Assembly (NCBI GenBank): GCA_002400495.2
Contig: NVQL02000019.1
Coordinates: forward strand, 1-56,216
From: Alphaproteobacteria bacterium
GTDB lineage: Bacteria; Pseudomonadota; Alphaproteobacteria; Rhizobiales; OSC116
DNA: 56,216 bases
Direction of reading: 5' to 3'
The notes under the pieces are model-generated. The model was not told where the DNA came from. It saw nothing but the letters and a program-made list of their open reading frames with translations, and did no database searches. The position numbers were made by a program, and so were the translations under genes. Positions 8,561 through 17,140 of the stretch are shown piece after piece (the stretch's first letter is position 1; each line of letters opens with the position of its first letter).

Positions 8561-9016
8561 ATGTGGCAAAAGATTAAATCTTTTACAGATAAATTGATGG
8601 GACAGAAGCTTAGCGGCGCTGATTTGCAGGATGATGAGTTTCAGCTTGCTGCCGTGGCTTTGATGGTGCATGCGGCGCGGATTGATGGATTTTATAGTGC
8701 GGAAGAAGCCCGTGTGATGCATAGGCAAATTCAGAAGCATTTTGACATTAGCGAAGAAGAAGCGACTTTATTGATTAAAGACGCTGATAATGCTGAGCGT
8801 GATGCGATTGACCTGTATAAATTTACTAGAAAATTAAATGATGAATTGGACAATGATGGGCGCAAGGAAATTGTGCGCATGTTGTGGAAGATTGTGTTGG
8901 CCGACAATGAGATTACGCCGTTTGAGGATAATTTGATTTGGCGGGTGTCGGAGTTGTTGGGGGTTTCGACTAATGATCGGATTGCGTTGCGGGAAGCAGT
9001 TAAGGCTAGTTTATAA
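8561..9016 (+). CDS. TerB-like (tellurite resistance family) protein
   Basis: A 151-residue, all-helical acidic protein with the TerB-like pattern: a helix containing A-R-I-D-G near residue 45 and a repeated acidic turn A-D-N-E-I-T-P-F-E-D near residue 120, typical of the metal-binding COG4103 group. I start it at ATG 8561, 20 bases after the hemY stop and behind a GTGAGA-like site, rather than at the GTG at 8549. Co-transcription with hemY is likely. The name comes from the family; a role in tellurite resistance is not implied. Confidence 0.8.
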   Translation: MWQKIKSFTDKLMGQKLSGADLQDDEFQLAAVALMVHAARIDGFYSAEEARVMHRQIQKHFDISEEEATLLIKDADNAERDAIDLYKFTRKLNDELDNDGRKEIVRMLWKIVLADNEITPFEDNLIWRVSELLGVSTNDRIALREAVKASL

Positions 9017-9048
9017 GTTTTGAGTTGGTTTGGAGTTGGTTGGTTTGT

Positions 9049-9110
9049 TTCGTTCGCGGCTATTCCTCGCTTTGCTCGGGCCTACACGGGTGCGCCACAT
9101 AAGTGGCGGC
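9049..9110 (+). repeat. Second hairpin repeat family, copy A
   Basis: About 60 bp that align with 13308-13368. Both copies contain TCG(T/C)TCGCGGCTATT, a GC(C/A)-flanked CTTTGC loop, CACGGG and a final stem around an ATAA loop. Here that stem is CGCCAC / GTGGCG (9093-9108); in the other copy both strands have changed so that pairing is kept. Confidence 0.7.
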
Positions 9111-9124
9111 CTTCAGTTCGGCTG

Positions 9125-9152
9125 GCTTAAAAAACACATGAGTTTTTTAAGC
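9125..9152. terminator. Perfect 11-bp hairpin after the hem operon
   Basis: GCTTAAAAAAC at 9125-9135 pairs perfectly with GTTTTTTAAGC at 9142-9152 around the loop ACATGA. It lies about 110 bases past the TerB-like stop and 60 bases before the SDR gene. The T-run is inside the stem, so it may act as a weak terminator or as an mRNA 3' stabiliser. Confidence 0.45.
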
Positions 9153-9211
9153 TGGGAGGGATGCGGAGAGTTTGAGTTTTGGTGCGATACTGAAAAGATT
9201 GGAATGAGATT

Positions 9212-9991
9212 ATGACTGCGATAACCATTATAACTGGGGCGTCGGGGGGGATTGGTGAGGCTTTGGCTTATCAATTTGCTGGTTTGGGTGAAGATTTGTT
9301 ATTGGTGGCGCGGTCGGGGGATAAGCTGCAGAGAGTTGCTGATGAGATTGTTAAGCGGCATTCGTGCAAGGTTGATGTTTTGGAGCTGGATTTAAGCTTG
9401 TTGGATGCGGTTGGGACGTTGGTGAGCTATCTTAAAGAAAATGACTTGAGTGTTAAGCATATGGTCAATAATGCGGGGTTTGGATTGAACGGCCCGATGC
9501 GTGAATTGGGGATTGAGGCGCAGTTGAATATTGTTGATTTGAATGTGCGGGTTTTGACGGATTTATCGATACGGTTTTTGGATGAAATTGAGGCTAATGG
9601 TGGGGGTGTGATGAATGTTGCTTCGACCGTAGCGTTTTTGGCAACGCCTTATATGGGGGTTTATGGGGCGAGTAAGGCTTTTGTTTTGTCGTTCACGGAA
9701 GCGTTGGCTGAAGAGAGTAAACATCGGAATATTAAGGTGAGTGCGGTTTGCCCTGGATCGACTGAAACTGGGTTTGGGGAGCGGGCGCAAATGGGGCGCT
9801 CTGATTTGTTTGATTATGCGCCGTTGATGAGTGCTGAAGCTGTGGCTGAAATTGGGTTTAATGGTTATATGCGTGGTGAAACGATTGTGGTGACGGGGAC
9901 GATGAATAGGTTGTTGCCTTATATGCTGCGCTTGACGCCGAAATGGTTGTCGCGGTTGGTTATTGGGCGGTTGATGAATACTGAGAAGTAA
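9212..9991 (+). CDS. Short-chain dehydrogenase/reductase
   Basis: A 259-residue classical SDR that should use NAD(P)H to reduce a carbonyl or oxidise an alcohol. The cofactor motif T-G-A-S-G-G-I-G is at residues 8-15, N-N-A-G at 86-89, catalytic Ser138, and Y151-x-x-x-K155. The P-G motif after the active site leads into T-E-T-G-F. A C-terminal hydrophobic helix (about residues 230-255) resembles membrane-associated DltE/short-chain families. The substrate cannot be inferred. The gene is separate from the hem operon and is followed by repeat copy 3. Confidence 0.9.
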   Translation: MTAITIITGASGGIGEALAYQFAGLGEDLLLVARSGDKLQRVADEIVKRHSCKVDVLELDLSLLDAVGTLVSYLKENDLSVKHMVNNAGFGLNGPMRELGIEAQLNIVDLNVRVLTDLSIRFLDEIEANGGGVMNVASTVAFLATPYMGVYGASKAFVLSFTEALAEESKHRNIKVSAVCPGSTETGFGERAQMGRSDLFDYAPLMSAEAVAEIGFNGYMRGETIVVTGTMNRLLPYMLRLTPKWLSRLVIGRLMNTEK

Positions 9992-10011
9992 ATTTTGGCG
10001 GTGGTTGTGAT

Positions 10012-10390
10012 GCTGGGTAGCCGCTTGTTAATGCTCTGGAAGCTTGCATTATGTTTGGCACTGCGTGCGTTCGCTCCGCTCTCTAGCCTAAGCCACTCAG
10101 CCGCCGATCGGAGGCAAATTCACCACCTAACCTGACCGCATTATGCTTAGTGAGCTAGAGTTTGGCGACACACCGAGTATAGGTGCCATACAGCAAACTC
10201 AGAATTTGTAGCCTTGTGCTTGTCGTGGGAAAAGGGTCCGAACCCGTAGGGTGAGGCAAGGCCGACTGGCCGTCGGGCGGTTAGCCCGTAGCAAGCACGC
10301 GGAGGCGTGCGCCCGCAGGGGCCAACTAGCCCACCGAAAGGTGGGCGTAAAAAATGAGACTTCCAGAGCATTAGCAGGACGCCACCCTGC
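10012..10390 (+). repeat. Mosaic hairpin repeat, copy 3
   Basis: The clearest copy for the hairpin string: ACCC-GTA-GGGT (10242-10252), GGCC-GACT-GGCC (10260-10271), CGGGC-GGTTA-GCCCG (10274-10288), GCACGC-GGAG-GCGTGC (10295-10310), GCCC-GCA-GGGGC (10311-10322) and GCCCACC-GAAA-GGTGGGC (10329-10346). Both end repeats are present in a divergent form (GCTGGGTAGC on the left, complement of GCAGGGTGGC on the right). It fills the gap between the convergent SDR and maeB genes. Confidence 0.9.
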
Positions 10391-10440
10391 GATAACTGCT
10401 GGCTCAGTACCTATAACTTGACTGCTGAATTTGCAGCTAT

Positions 10441-12714
10441 CTATTTCTCTTCCAATATCTGCGCATCAACCACAGTTACCGCTGTTAAATTCATCAATCC
10501 ACGCGATGTAATGCTGTCGGTGGCGATGTGTATGGGTTGTTTCATGCCTAATAATATAGGGCCGACGCTGAGGCCGTTGCCAATGGCTTTTAGCAGGTTG
10601 AAGCTGGCGTTTGCGGTGTCTAAGTTGGGGAATATCAGCAAGTTAGCGCGGCCTGTGAGGCGTGAATTGGGGAATAATGCATGGCGGATTTCGGGGTCAA
10701 TTGCGGCATCGGCGTGCATCTCGCCATCGACTTCTAAATCGGGGGCGACTCTGTTTAAAATCTCGACTGCATTGCGCATTTTTAGGGCTGATTTTGTCGG
10801 GGCATTACCAAAATTACTGTGGCTGATTAGGGCGATTTTGGGAGTGATGCCGAAGCGTTTTAGTTCTTCTGCGGCCATTAGAGTGGTTTCGACGATTTCA
10901 TCGACGGTTGGAATGGGGGTTACATAGGTGTCGCAGAAGAATAATGCGCCGTCTTCGAGCACTAAACCGTTCATGGCGGAAACATCGCCAACATCTTGGC
11001 GTTTGCCGATGATGTTGAGGGCATATTTTAAATGCCAGAAATATTGGCCATAAGTGCCGCAAATCATGCCATCAACTTCGCCGCGTTTGAGCATGATGCT
11101 GGCAATGGCGGTGCTGTTGGTGCGGATGATGGTTTGTGCCTCGGCGGGGGTGATGCCATCACGTTGCATGATTGTGTGAAATTCACTCCAATAATCGCTG
11201 TAGCGGGCATCATTTTCGGGGTTACAAATCTCGAAATCTTCGTGTGGGCGGATGTGTAGGCCAAGCTGTTTGCAGCGTGAGGCGATGACATCGGGGCGGC
11301 CGATTAGCACTGGGATTGCGATGCCTTCATCGATGACGGTTTGCACGGTGCGCAATACGCGGCGGTCTTCGCCTTCGGCATAGACAATGCGTTTGGGGTC
11401 GGTTTTGGCGCGGTCAATCACTGGTTTCATCAGCATTTGAGAGCGGTAGACAAAATGTTCTAAATCTTCGCGGTAGGCTTTGAAATCTTCGATCGGGCGG
11501 GTGGCGACGCCGCTATCCATTGCGGCTTTGGCGACAGCGGGGGCAATCTCTACCAGCAGGCGTTGATCGAATGGTTTGGGGATGACATAATCGCGGCCAA
11601 AGGTGAGGCTTTCGCCTTGATAGGCGTGGGCGACCACTTCTGAGGCTTCGACCATGGCTAGATCGGCTATGGCGACGACGCAGGCGCGTTTCATTTCTTC
11701 GTTAATTGTGGTGGCGCCGACATCTAGTGCGCCCCTAAAGATGAAGGGGAAACAGAGGACGTTATTAACTTGATTGGCGCTGTCGCTGCGGCCTGTGGCG
11801 ATGATGGCATCGGGGCGGGCGGCGCGGGCGACGTCGGGCATAATCTCTGGGTTGGGGTTAGCCAAGGCCAGAATCAGCGGGTCTTTGGCCATTGGCATGA
11901 TCATTTCGGCGGTCAGTAGATTGGGGGCTGACAGGCCTAAGAAAACATCGGCACCGACAAGTGCGTCGTTTAATTCTATTTTTTTGGCTTGGGCGAAATC
12001 CATTTTTTGTTTGGATGCGTCTTTATGGTCTTTGTGGATGTGACCTGTATGATCGAACAGATAAATATTTTCGCGTTTTGCGCCTAGGGTGAGCAGTAGG
12101 TTTAAGCAGGCAATGCCGGCTGCGCCGCCGCCTGTTGAGACGATTTTTACATCTTCGAATTTTTTGTTGACGAGGCGTAAAGCGTTGAAAATGGCTGCAC
12201 CTGCGACGATGGCGGTGCCATGTTGGTCATCATGAAATACGGGGATGTTCATCCGCTCGCGTAAATCGTTTTCGACGATGAAACATTCTGGGGCTTTGAT
12301 GTCTTCTAGGTTAATCGCGCCGAAAGTTGGTTCTAGGGCAGCAATGACATCGGCTAGCTTTTTTGGGTCTTTTTCGTTGAGTTCGATGTCAAACACATCG
12401 ATGTCGGCGAATTTTTTAAACAGGACGGCTTTGCCTTCCATCACTGGTTTTGAGGCGAGGGGGCCGATGTCGCCTAAGCCTAGCACGGCTGTGCCGTTGG
12501 TGACGACGCCGACAAGATTGCCGCGAATGGTATAATCGCGGGCGGTTTGTGGGTCTTTGACAATTTCGAGGCAGGCTTCGGCCACGCCAGGGGAATAAGC
12601 TAATGAAAGGTCGCGCGCATTGCCCAAAGGTTTGGTGGGGGTGATGGTCATTTTACCCGGGCGCGGGTATTTGTGGTATTTTAAGGCGCGTTGTTTGAGG
12701 CTTTCATCGGACAT
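10441..12714 (-). CDS. maeB: NADP-dependent malic enzyme with phosphotransacetylase-like domain
   Basis: Decarboxylates malate to pyruvate with reduction of NADP, supplying NADPH and pyruvate. At 757 residues it is the long MaeB form. A malic N-terminal domain covers about residues 20-170 and includes Y-S-P-G-V-A. A Rossmann NAD(P)-binding domain follows to about residue 410 (motif T-G-G-G-A-A-G). A C-terminal phosphotransacetylase-like domain runs from about residue 430 to the end; in this class it regulates rather than catalyses. It is a single gene convergent with the SDR gene and divergent from yggT. Confidence 0.95.
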   Translation of the reverse strand: MSDESLKQRALKYHKYPRPGKMTITPTKPLGNARDLSLAYSPGVAEACLEIVKDPQTARDYTIRGNLVGVVTNGTAVLGLGDIGPLASKPVMEGKAVLFKKFADIDVFDIELNEKDPKKLADVIAALEPTFGAINLEDIKAPECFIVENDLRERMNIPVFHDDQHGTAIVAGAAIFNALRLVNKKFEDVKIVSTGGGAAGIACLNLLLTLGAKRENIYLFDHTGHIHKDHKDASKQKMDFAQAKKIELNDALVGADVFLGLSAPNLLTAEMIMPMAKDPLILALANPNPEIMPDVARAARPDAIIATGRSDSANQVNNVLCFPFIFRGALDVGATTINEEMKRACVVAIADLAMVEASEVVAHAYQGESLTFGRDYVIPKPFDQRLLVEIAPAVAKAAMDSGVATRPIEDFKAYREDLEHFVYRSQMLMKPVIDRAKTDPKRIVYAEGEDRRVLRTVQTVIDEGIAIPVLIGRPDVIASRCKQLGLHIRPHEDFEICNPENDARYSDYWSEFHTIMQRDGITPAEAQTIIRTNSTAIASIMLKRGEVDGMICGTYGQYFWHLKYALNIIGKRQDVGDVSAMNGLVLEDGALFFCDTYVTPIPTVDEIVETTLMAAEELKRFGITPKIALISHSNFGNAPTKSALKMRNAVEILNRVAPDLEVDGEMHADAAIDPEIRHALFPNSRLTGRANLLIFPNLDTANASFNLLKAIGNGLSVGPILLGMKQPIHIATDSITSRGLMNLTAVTVVDAQILEEK

Positions 12715-12881
12715 ATTTTTACCTGTGATTGATTCGTTGTTTTTGATAGAGTAATTGAGAGTGTAATTGCGGTAAAGGGCTATTTAAAATTAACCTAATT
12801 TGATAAAATTCCTACAGATACTATTGCTTTGCTAGATAAATTGCTTATATCTATTATTCAAACAATAGTTAGGAATTTTAG

Positions 12882-13175
12882 ATGATTGCAGTGATTCAAC
12901 TTTTAAGTTCAATAATCGGTATATTGAAATTTGTACTGATTGCCAGCGCCATTATGAGCTGGTTGATGGCGTTTGGCATTATGAATATGAATAATCAATT
13001 TGTCGCCACCGTATATTCAACATTGCAAAAGCTAACCGAGCCTATGTTGCGCCCGATACGGCGCTTTGTTCCGCCATTGGGTGGGTTGGATATTTCGTTT
13101 ATCATCTTGATATTGGCACTCTATTTTATTGATAATTTTATCACCCGTGATTTGCCAGGTTATTTAGGCCTCTAA
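12882..13175 (+). CDS. yggT: YggT family membrane protein
   Basis: A 97-residue protein with two hydrophobic segments (about residues 4-28 and 70-88) and the YggT motif L-x-x-P-M-L-R-P-I-R-R between them, on the side where the family's conserved P-I-R loop lies. YggT proteins are small inner-membrane proteins implicated in cell-shape or osmotic functions; the precise role is unknown. It is monocistronic, divergent from maeB, and a strong hairpin terminator follows at 13206. Confidence 0.9.
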   Translation: MIAVIQLLSSIIGILKFVLIASAIMSWLMAFGIMNMNNQFVATVYSTLQKLTEPMLRPIRRFVPPLGGLDISFIILILALYFIDNFITRDLPGYLGL

Positions 13176-13205
13176 TAGGCTTACAGAGATTTGAAGAATT
13201 TATTT

Positions 13206-13232
13206 GGGCTTGCCTTTGGGGTGAGCCCTTTT
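13206..13232 (+). terminator. Rho-independent terminator after yggT
   Basis: A GC-rich stem (GGGCT, then CC/GG, then AGCCC) around TTTG, followed directly by TTTT. It lies 30 bases past the yggT stop. Confidence 0.7.
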
Positions 13233-13307
13233 CAGTTTTTGAATGGGTAAGTGCAGAAAATTGAATTGATTTCGCCTGCAAAGCGGCTATAAAGGCGGCA
13301 TATTATG

Positions 13308-13368
13308 TCGCTCGCGGCTATTTCTTGCTTTGCAAGAGCCTGCACGGGCGCGTCACATAAGTGACGGG
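13308..13368 (+). repeat. Second hairpin repeat family, copy B
   Basis: Aligns with 9049-9110. It contains TCTTGC-TTT-GCAAGA at 13323-13337 and the stem CGTCAC-ATAA-GTGACG at 13351-13366. Relative to copy A, one stem base pair changes from C-G to T-A on both sides while the ATAA loop is kept. Confidence 0.7.
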
Positions 13369-13383
13369 TGCTGTTCGCACCTT

Positions 13384-13401
13384 ATAGCTTGATCAAGCTA
13401 T
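13384..13401. promoter_or_regulatory. 18-bp perfect palindrome upstream of folD
   Basis: ATAGCTTGATCAAGCTAT reads the same on both strands. It lies 33 bases before the folD start and just after a second-family repeat. It could be a protein-binding site or a small hairpin in the folD leader. Confidence 0.4.
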
Positions 13402-13433
13402 GTTTATACTTTTTGGGCAAAGGAAATATCGCC

Positions 13434-14336
13434 ATGACTAATCAACACTCGGACATTGCTGAACGTATTGATGGCCGCGCTGTGGCGCAGAAATTGCGTG
13501 ACAATTTAGCTAAGGCGGTTGGTAAAATGCAGGCTGTGCATGGTATTACGCCTGCATTGGCGGTGGTTTTGGTGGGGGCTGACCCTGCTTCTGAAGTTTA
13601 TGTGCGGATGAAGGGTAAGCAGACCAAAGAAATTGGGATGATTTCTATTGAGCATAAATTGCCTGCTGATACGCCTGAGCAAGATGTATTGGATTTGGTT
13701 GAAAAGCTTAATCAAGATAAGAATGTGCATGGTATTTTGGTGCAATTTCCTGTGTCTGAGCATATTAGCCAGCAGAAGATTATTGAGCTTATATCGCCTG
13801 ACAAAGATGTTGATGGTTTGCACCCGATTAATGCTGGTAAATTGGCCTCGGGGGTTGAAGGCTTGGTATCTTGCACGCCACTTGGGTGTGTGATGTTGGC
13901 GAAGCAGACATTGGGTGATTTAACGGGGTTGAATGCGGTGGTTGTGGGGCGCTCTAACTTGGTTGGGAAACCTGTGGCGCAATTGTTACTGAAAGAGAAT
14001 GCGACGGTGACGATTTGCCATTCGCGCAGCCGTGAGATTGAGAAAATATGTGCTGGTGCTGATTTGTTGGTGGTGGCGGTTGGCCGTGCCGATATGGTCA
14101 AGGGTAGCTGGGTTAAAAAGGGGGCTTGTGTGATTGATGTGGGCATGAACCGTGTGGCGCAAGAGGGTAAAAAGGATAAATTGACTGGTGATGTTGATGC
14201 GGATGAGGTGCAGTTGGTGGCGGGGAGTTTGACGCCTGTGCCTGGTGGTGTGGGGCCGATGACGATTGCTTGTTTGTTGCATAATACGCTGCAGGCTTGT
14301 TGTGCGCAGAATGGGATTAAGATGGTTGAGGTTTAG
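13434..14336 (+). CDS. folD: Bifunctional methylene-THF dehydrogenase/cyclohydrolase
   Basis: Interconverts 5,10-methylene-, methenyl- and 10-formyl-tetrahydrofolate, feeding purine and formyl-Met synthesis. At 300 residues it has the family length. The active site Y56-x-x-x-K60 is present, as are the G-R-S-N-L-V-G-K-P NADP site and the C-terminal P-G-G-V-G-P-M-T motif. ATG 13434 is preferred because AAGGAAA stands 8 bases upstream; an earlier in-frame ATG at 13368 lies inside a repeat-derived hairpin. The gene stands alone and converges on ppa. Confidence 0.95.
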   Translation: MTNQHSDIAERIDGRAVAQKLRDNLAKAVGKMQAVHGITPALAVVLVGADPASEVYVRMKGKQTKEIGMISIEHKLPADTPEQDVLDLVEKLNQDKNVHGILVQFPVSEHISQQKIIELISPDKDVDGLHPINAGKLASGVEGLVSCTPLGCVMLAKQTLGDLTGLNAVVVGRSNLVGKPVAQLLLKENATVTICHSRSREIEKICAGADLLVVAVGRADMVKGSWVKKGACVIDVGMNRVAQEGKKDKLTGDVDADEVQLVAGSLTPVPGGVGPMTIACLLHNTLQACCAQNGIKMVEV

Positions 14337-14348
14337 TGGTGAGATTGA

Positions 14349-14653
14349 CATTATGTTTGGCACTGCGTGCGTTCGCTCCGCTCTCTAGCTAAGCCACTCA
14401 GCCGCTGGTGAGACGTAAACTCACCACCCAACCTAACCGCATTATGCTTAGTGAGCTGGAGTTTGGCGAAACACTGCATTTTGGTGCCACACAGCAAACT
14501 CAGAATTTGTAGCTTTGTGCTTATCGTGGGAAAAGAGTCCGAACCCGTAGGGTGAGGCAAGGCCGACTGGCCGTCGGGCGGTTAGCCCGTTGCAAGCACG
14601 CGGAGGCGTGCGCCCGCAGGGGCTCACTAGAGAGCGTAGTGAACGAAAAAATG
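14349..14653 (+). repeat. Mosaic hairpin repeat, copy 4 (end repeats lost)
   Basis: Contains the inner inverted arm, the core with a stem GGTGAG / CTCACC, and the hairpins ACCC-GTA-GGGT, GGCC-GACT-GGCC and CGGGC-GGTTA-GCCCG. The outer terminal repeats are missing on both sides. It fills the gap between the convergent folD and ppa genes. Confidence 0.85.
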
Positions 14654-14654
14654 G

Positions 14655-14685
14655 CAAAATAAAACCCGCAATAAATGCTGCGGGT
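14655..14685 (-). terminator. Rho-independent terminator of ppa
   Basis: On the minus strand ACCCGCA pairs with TGCGGGT (14664-14685) and is followed by TTTATTTT. It lies 27 bases past the ppa stop and is separate from repeat copy 4. Confidence 0.8.
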
Positions 14686-14711
14686 CTAATTTATTCAGAA
14701 CGAAACGCAGG

Positions 14712-15230
14712 TTATGCCCTTGCGAATCCCTCATTTATTTTGCTTTTGGCCACGTCTACGCCTTCAAAACCTACGACTTTGACCCATTTACCTGGTTCTA
14801 GGTCTTTATAGTGTTCGAAGAAATGTTGAATTTTATCTACGGTTAGTTTTGGTAGATCGTCTAAAGTTTGCACTTTGGTAAATTCGGTGGTGACTTTGTC
14901 GTGTGGGACGGCGATGATTTTTTCGTCTCCGCCGCTTTCATCTTCCATTAAAAATACACCGATCGGGCGGGCGCGGATGACGCTGCCTGGCACAACTGGT
15001 TCGGGTGAGACAACTAGTACATCTACTGGGTCGCCATCATCTGACAAGGTGGCTGGAATGTAGCCATAATTGCACGGATAATACATGGGGGTGAATAAAA
15101 AGCGATCGACAAAAACTGCGCCTGAGGCTTTGTCTACTTCATATTTGATGGAGCTGCCTTGAGGAATTTCGATGATGACATTGATGTCATTTGGCACGTC
15201 TTTACCAGCAGGAATTTTACTTTCGTCCAT
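14712..15230 (-). CDS. ppa: Inorganic pyrophosphatase
   Basis: Hydrolyses pyrophosphate to phosphate, which drives biosynthetic reactions. At 172 residues it is a normal bacterial family I enzyme. The metal-binding signature D65-G-D-P-V-D70 is intact, and the P-C-N-Y-G-Y-I-P segment is present near residue 52. A clear terminator follows the gene. The DUF4167 gene ends 32 bases upstream, so read-through from it is possible. Confidence 0.96.
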   Translation of the reverse strand: MDESKIPAGKDVPNDINVIIEIPQGSSIKYEVDKASGAVFVDRFLFTPMYYPCNYGYIPATLSDDGDPVDVLVVSPEPVVPGSVIRARPIGVFLMEDESGGDEKIIAVPHDKVTTEFTKVQTLDDLPKLTVDKIQHFFEHYKDLEPGKWVKVVGFEGVDVAKSKINEGFARA

Positions 15231-15262
15231 TTTTTTCTCTTTATTTTAAGTGGATGGTTCGA

Positions 15263-15994
15263 TTAATTGGTTTCTTCGGTAACCGTTGGTGCTGGGGGTT
15301 GGTCGTCAGCAGTTGCAGGCTCTACAGGTTCTGTTTTGGCAATGCTTGGCTTGCGCTTTGGCCGTGGCTTACGCTTTGGCTTTGCTTCTTCTGCGGCAGG
15401 CTGCTCGGATGCAGGTTGGTTTGGCTCATTATCAGCAAGTATGTTTACCGGCGCATTGTCATTATTATTCATGCTTGGTGCTGAATCGCTAATGGTGTCA
15501 ATGGCAGGGGCTTCAGCATCTGGTTGGGCGTTGTCTGGCTGGGTATTATCTGATTGAGCATTGTTTGATTGGGAATTTTGCCCTCGTTGCTCGGCACGTC
15601 TGGCCTCATGTTCGGCACGTTTGGCTTCTTGCTCGGCTTGTTGAGCATCCATTTTGGCTTGATGCGCGGCTTTTTGCTCGGCCACTTGCTCTTGGGCAAT
15701 GCTGACAATACGTTTGTAATGCTCGGCATGTTGAAAATAGTTTTCGGCCATGATGCGGCTGCCAGAGGAGATGGCATCTTGGGCGAGTGACGTATATTTA
15801 TCGGCAACGGTTTGGGCATTGCCGCGAATTTTCACATCTGGGCCATTGCTGTCGAAATTTCGAGTCAGCGTATTTTGTGGTTTGTTGCCACCGCCACTAT
15901 TGTTGTTGTTATTACGGCGGTTATTATTATGGCGGCCACGTCTATTGTTTTGTTGGCCTTGTCTCGTACGATTGTTTTCGTTTGGGGATCTCAC
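15263..15994 (-). CDS. DUF4167 domain protein
   Basis: A 243-residue protein. The first 40 residues are Asn/Arg-rich low complexity, followed by the conserved DUF4167 helical core at about residues 48-105 (the segment around V-R/K-I-R-G-x-A-x-x-x-x-x-K-Y). A long Ala/Glu/Gln-rich and then acidic tail ends in a basic stretch (P-K-R-K-P-R-P-K-R-K). This family is restricted mainly to alphaproteobacteria and usually follows prfA-prmC, as here. The function is unknown; the basic and Asn/Arg-rich ends suggest nucleic-acid binding, which is inference. Confidence 0.85.
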   Translation of the reverse strand: MRSPNENNRTRQGQQNNRRGRHNNNRRNNNNNSGGGNKPQNTLTRNFDSNGPDVKIRGNAQTVADKYTSLAQDAISSGSRIMAENYFQHAEHYKRIVSIAQEQVAEQKAAHQAKMDAQQAEQEAKRAEHEARRAEQRGQNSQSNNAQSDNTQPDNAQPDAEAPAIDTISDSAPSMNNNDNAPVNILADNEPNQPASEQPAAEEAKPKRKPRPKRKPSIAKTEPVEPATADDQPPAPTVTEETN

Positions 15995-16234
15995 TTAGGA
16001 TCTCATTCTTTAATTTAGATTTGAAAGTTTTCTAATCATGAATCAATTCAAATGACTAGTCATCTACATTTACTGGTGAAAGCTCACAGTATGTTATGAA
16101 AAAATAATGCTTCTGCATTTTATTTCTAGATAGAGCCTATAGGCAATTTATATGCATTCCAACTCTAATTGATTAAAATACTTAATTCTTGCCTAAATAA
16201 TGACTATTTATCCCCAAAAACTGTATATCTGCCA

Positions 16235-17131
16235 TTAAGATTTAGGTTTGGCGATGATGATGCGTGGATTTTGAGCTAAATCATAACCCAAGCCGTTCAT
16301 TAATTTTGAGTGATTGTCTGAGTTGGGCATGACAAAATCGGCTGAGCTGAAATCTTGTTGTTGTAAAATGTCAAATAAACCATCGGCCTGATCAAAACCC
16401 ATTTCGAATATGAGGATGCCATCGGGTTTTAGATATTGTGCGGCTTGGCGGGTGATGATGCGGTAGGGGGCGAGACCGTCTTTGCCGCCATCTAGAGCGC
16501 TTAAAGGATCGTATAATTTTACATTATCGGCCAATGAGGTGATGTCTTTATGCGGAATATAGGGTGGGTTGGAGAGGATGATGTCAAATTTTTGTGCTTC
16601 AATCTGGGTGAACCAATCGGATTGGATGAATGACGCGCGGTTTGAGAGGTTTAAGTTTTTGGCGTTGAGTTGGGCGATTTTTAAGGCTTTGGCGGAAAAA
16701 TCGGCGCCTATGCCTGTGGCGGATTGATATTCGTGCAGTAGGGCGAGCAATAGACAACCTGAACCTGTGCCTAGATCGAGCAATTTTAGTGGCTCGAATG
16801 AGGGGGGGCGAAAATGCAGTAGGGTTTCGATGAGGATTTCGCTATCGGCGCGGGGGTCTAGGACATGTTGATCAATGGTGAAATCTAAGCCCCAAAATTG
16901 GCGGCTTTGCAGGATGCGTGAAATGGGCATATGCGCCAAAGCTTTGGCCTCTGCGGCTTGTAGCTTGGCAAGCTCGGGCTTTGTTAGCAAGCGGTTTTGT
17001 TGCATGATGAATGAAGTTAAACCTAACTGTAAGAAATGACAAATCAGCAGGCGGGCATCTAGATCGGCAGTTTCGCTGCCGTTTGAGGCTAATTTTCGGG
17101 TTAATTGCTGATGATATTTTTCAATATGCAT
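16235..17131 (-). CDS. prmC: Release-factor glutamine methyltransferase
   Basis: Methylates the glutamine of the GGQ motif in release factors RF1 and RF2. The 298-residue protein has an N-terminal helical domain with P-I-S-R-I-L-Q-S-R-Q-F-W-G (the substrate-recognition loop), the SAM-binding L-D-L-G-T-G-S-G motif near residue 118, and the catalytic N-P-P-Y at 188-191. It starts 9 bases after prfA, whose product is its substrate, so the pair form an operon. Confidence 0.95.
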   Translation of the reverse strand: MHIEKYHQQLTRKLASNGSETADLDARLLICHFLQLGLTSFIMQQNRLLTKPELAKLQAAEAKALAHMPISRILQSRQFWGLDFTIDQHVLDPRADSEILIETLLHFRPPSFEPLKLLDLGTGSGCLLLALLHEYQSATGIGADFSAKALKIAQLNAKNLNLSNRASFIQSDWFTQIEAQKFDIILSNPPYIPHKDITSLADNVKLYDPLSALDGGKDGLAPYRIITRQAAQYLKPDGILIFEMGFDQADGLFDILQQQDFSSADFVMPNSDNHSKLMNGLGYDLAQNPRIIIAKPKS

Positions 17132-17140
17132 GGCAGGAAA

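Noticed and set aside
9030..9215. Small + strand frame before the SDR gene
   Set aside because: It runs through a second-family hairpin repeat and a perfect 11-bp hairpin, with no plausible ribosome binding site.
10418..12535. Several + strand frames opposite maeB
   Set aside because: They are shadows of the 757-residue malic enzyme, which is complete and has all its motifs on the minus strand.
15191..16035. Long + strand frames opposite ppa and DUF4167
   Set aside because: They are antisense to two well-supported genes. Their odd composition mirrors the Asn/Arg- and Ala/Glu-rich DUF4167 coding sequence.
16000..16234. Possible small RNA between DUF4167 and prmC
   Set aside because: The 235-base gap is AT-rich and has no strong hairpin with a T-run. 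It most likely holds only the promoter region of the DUF4167 gene.
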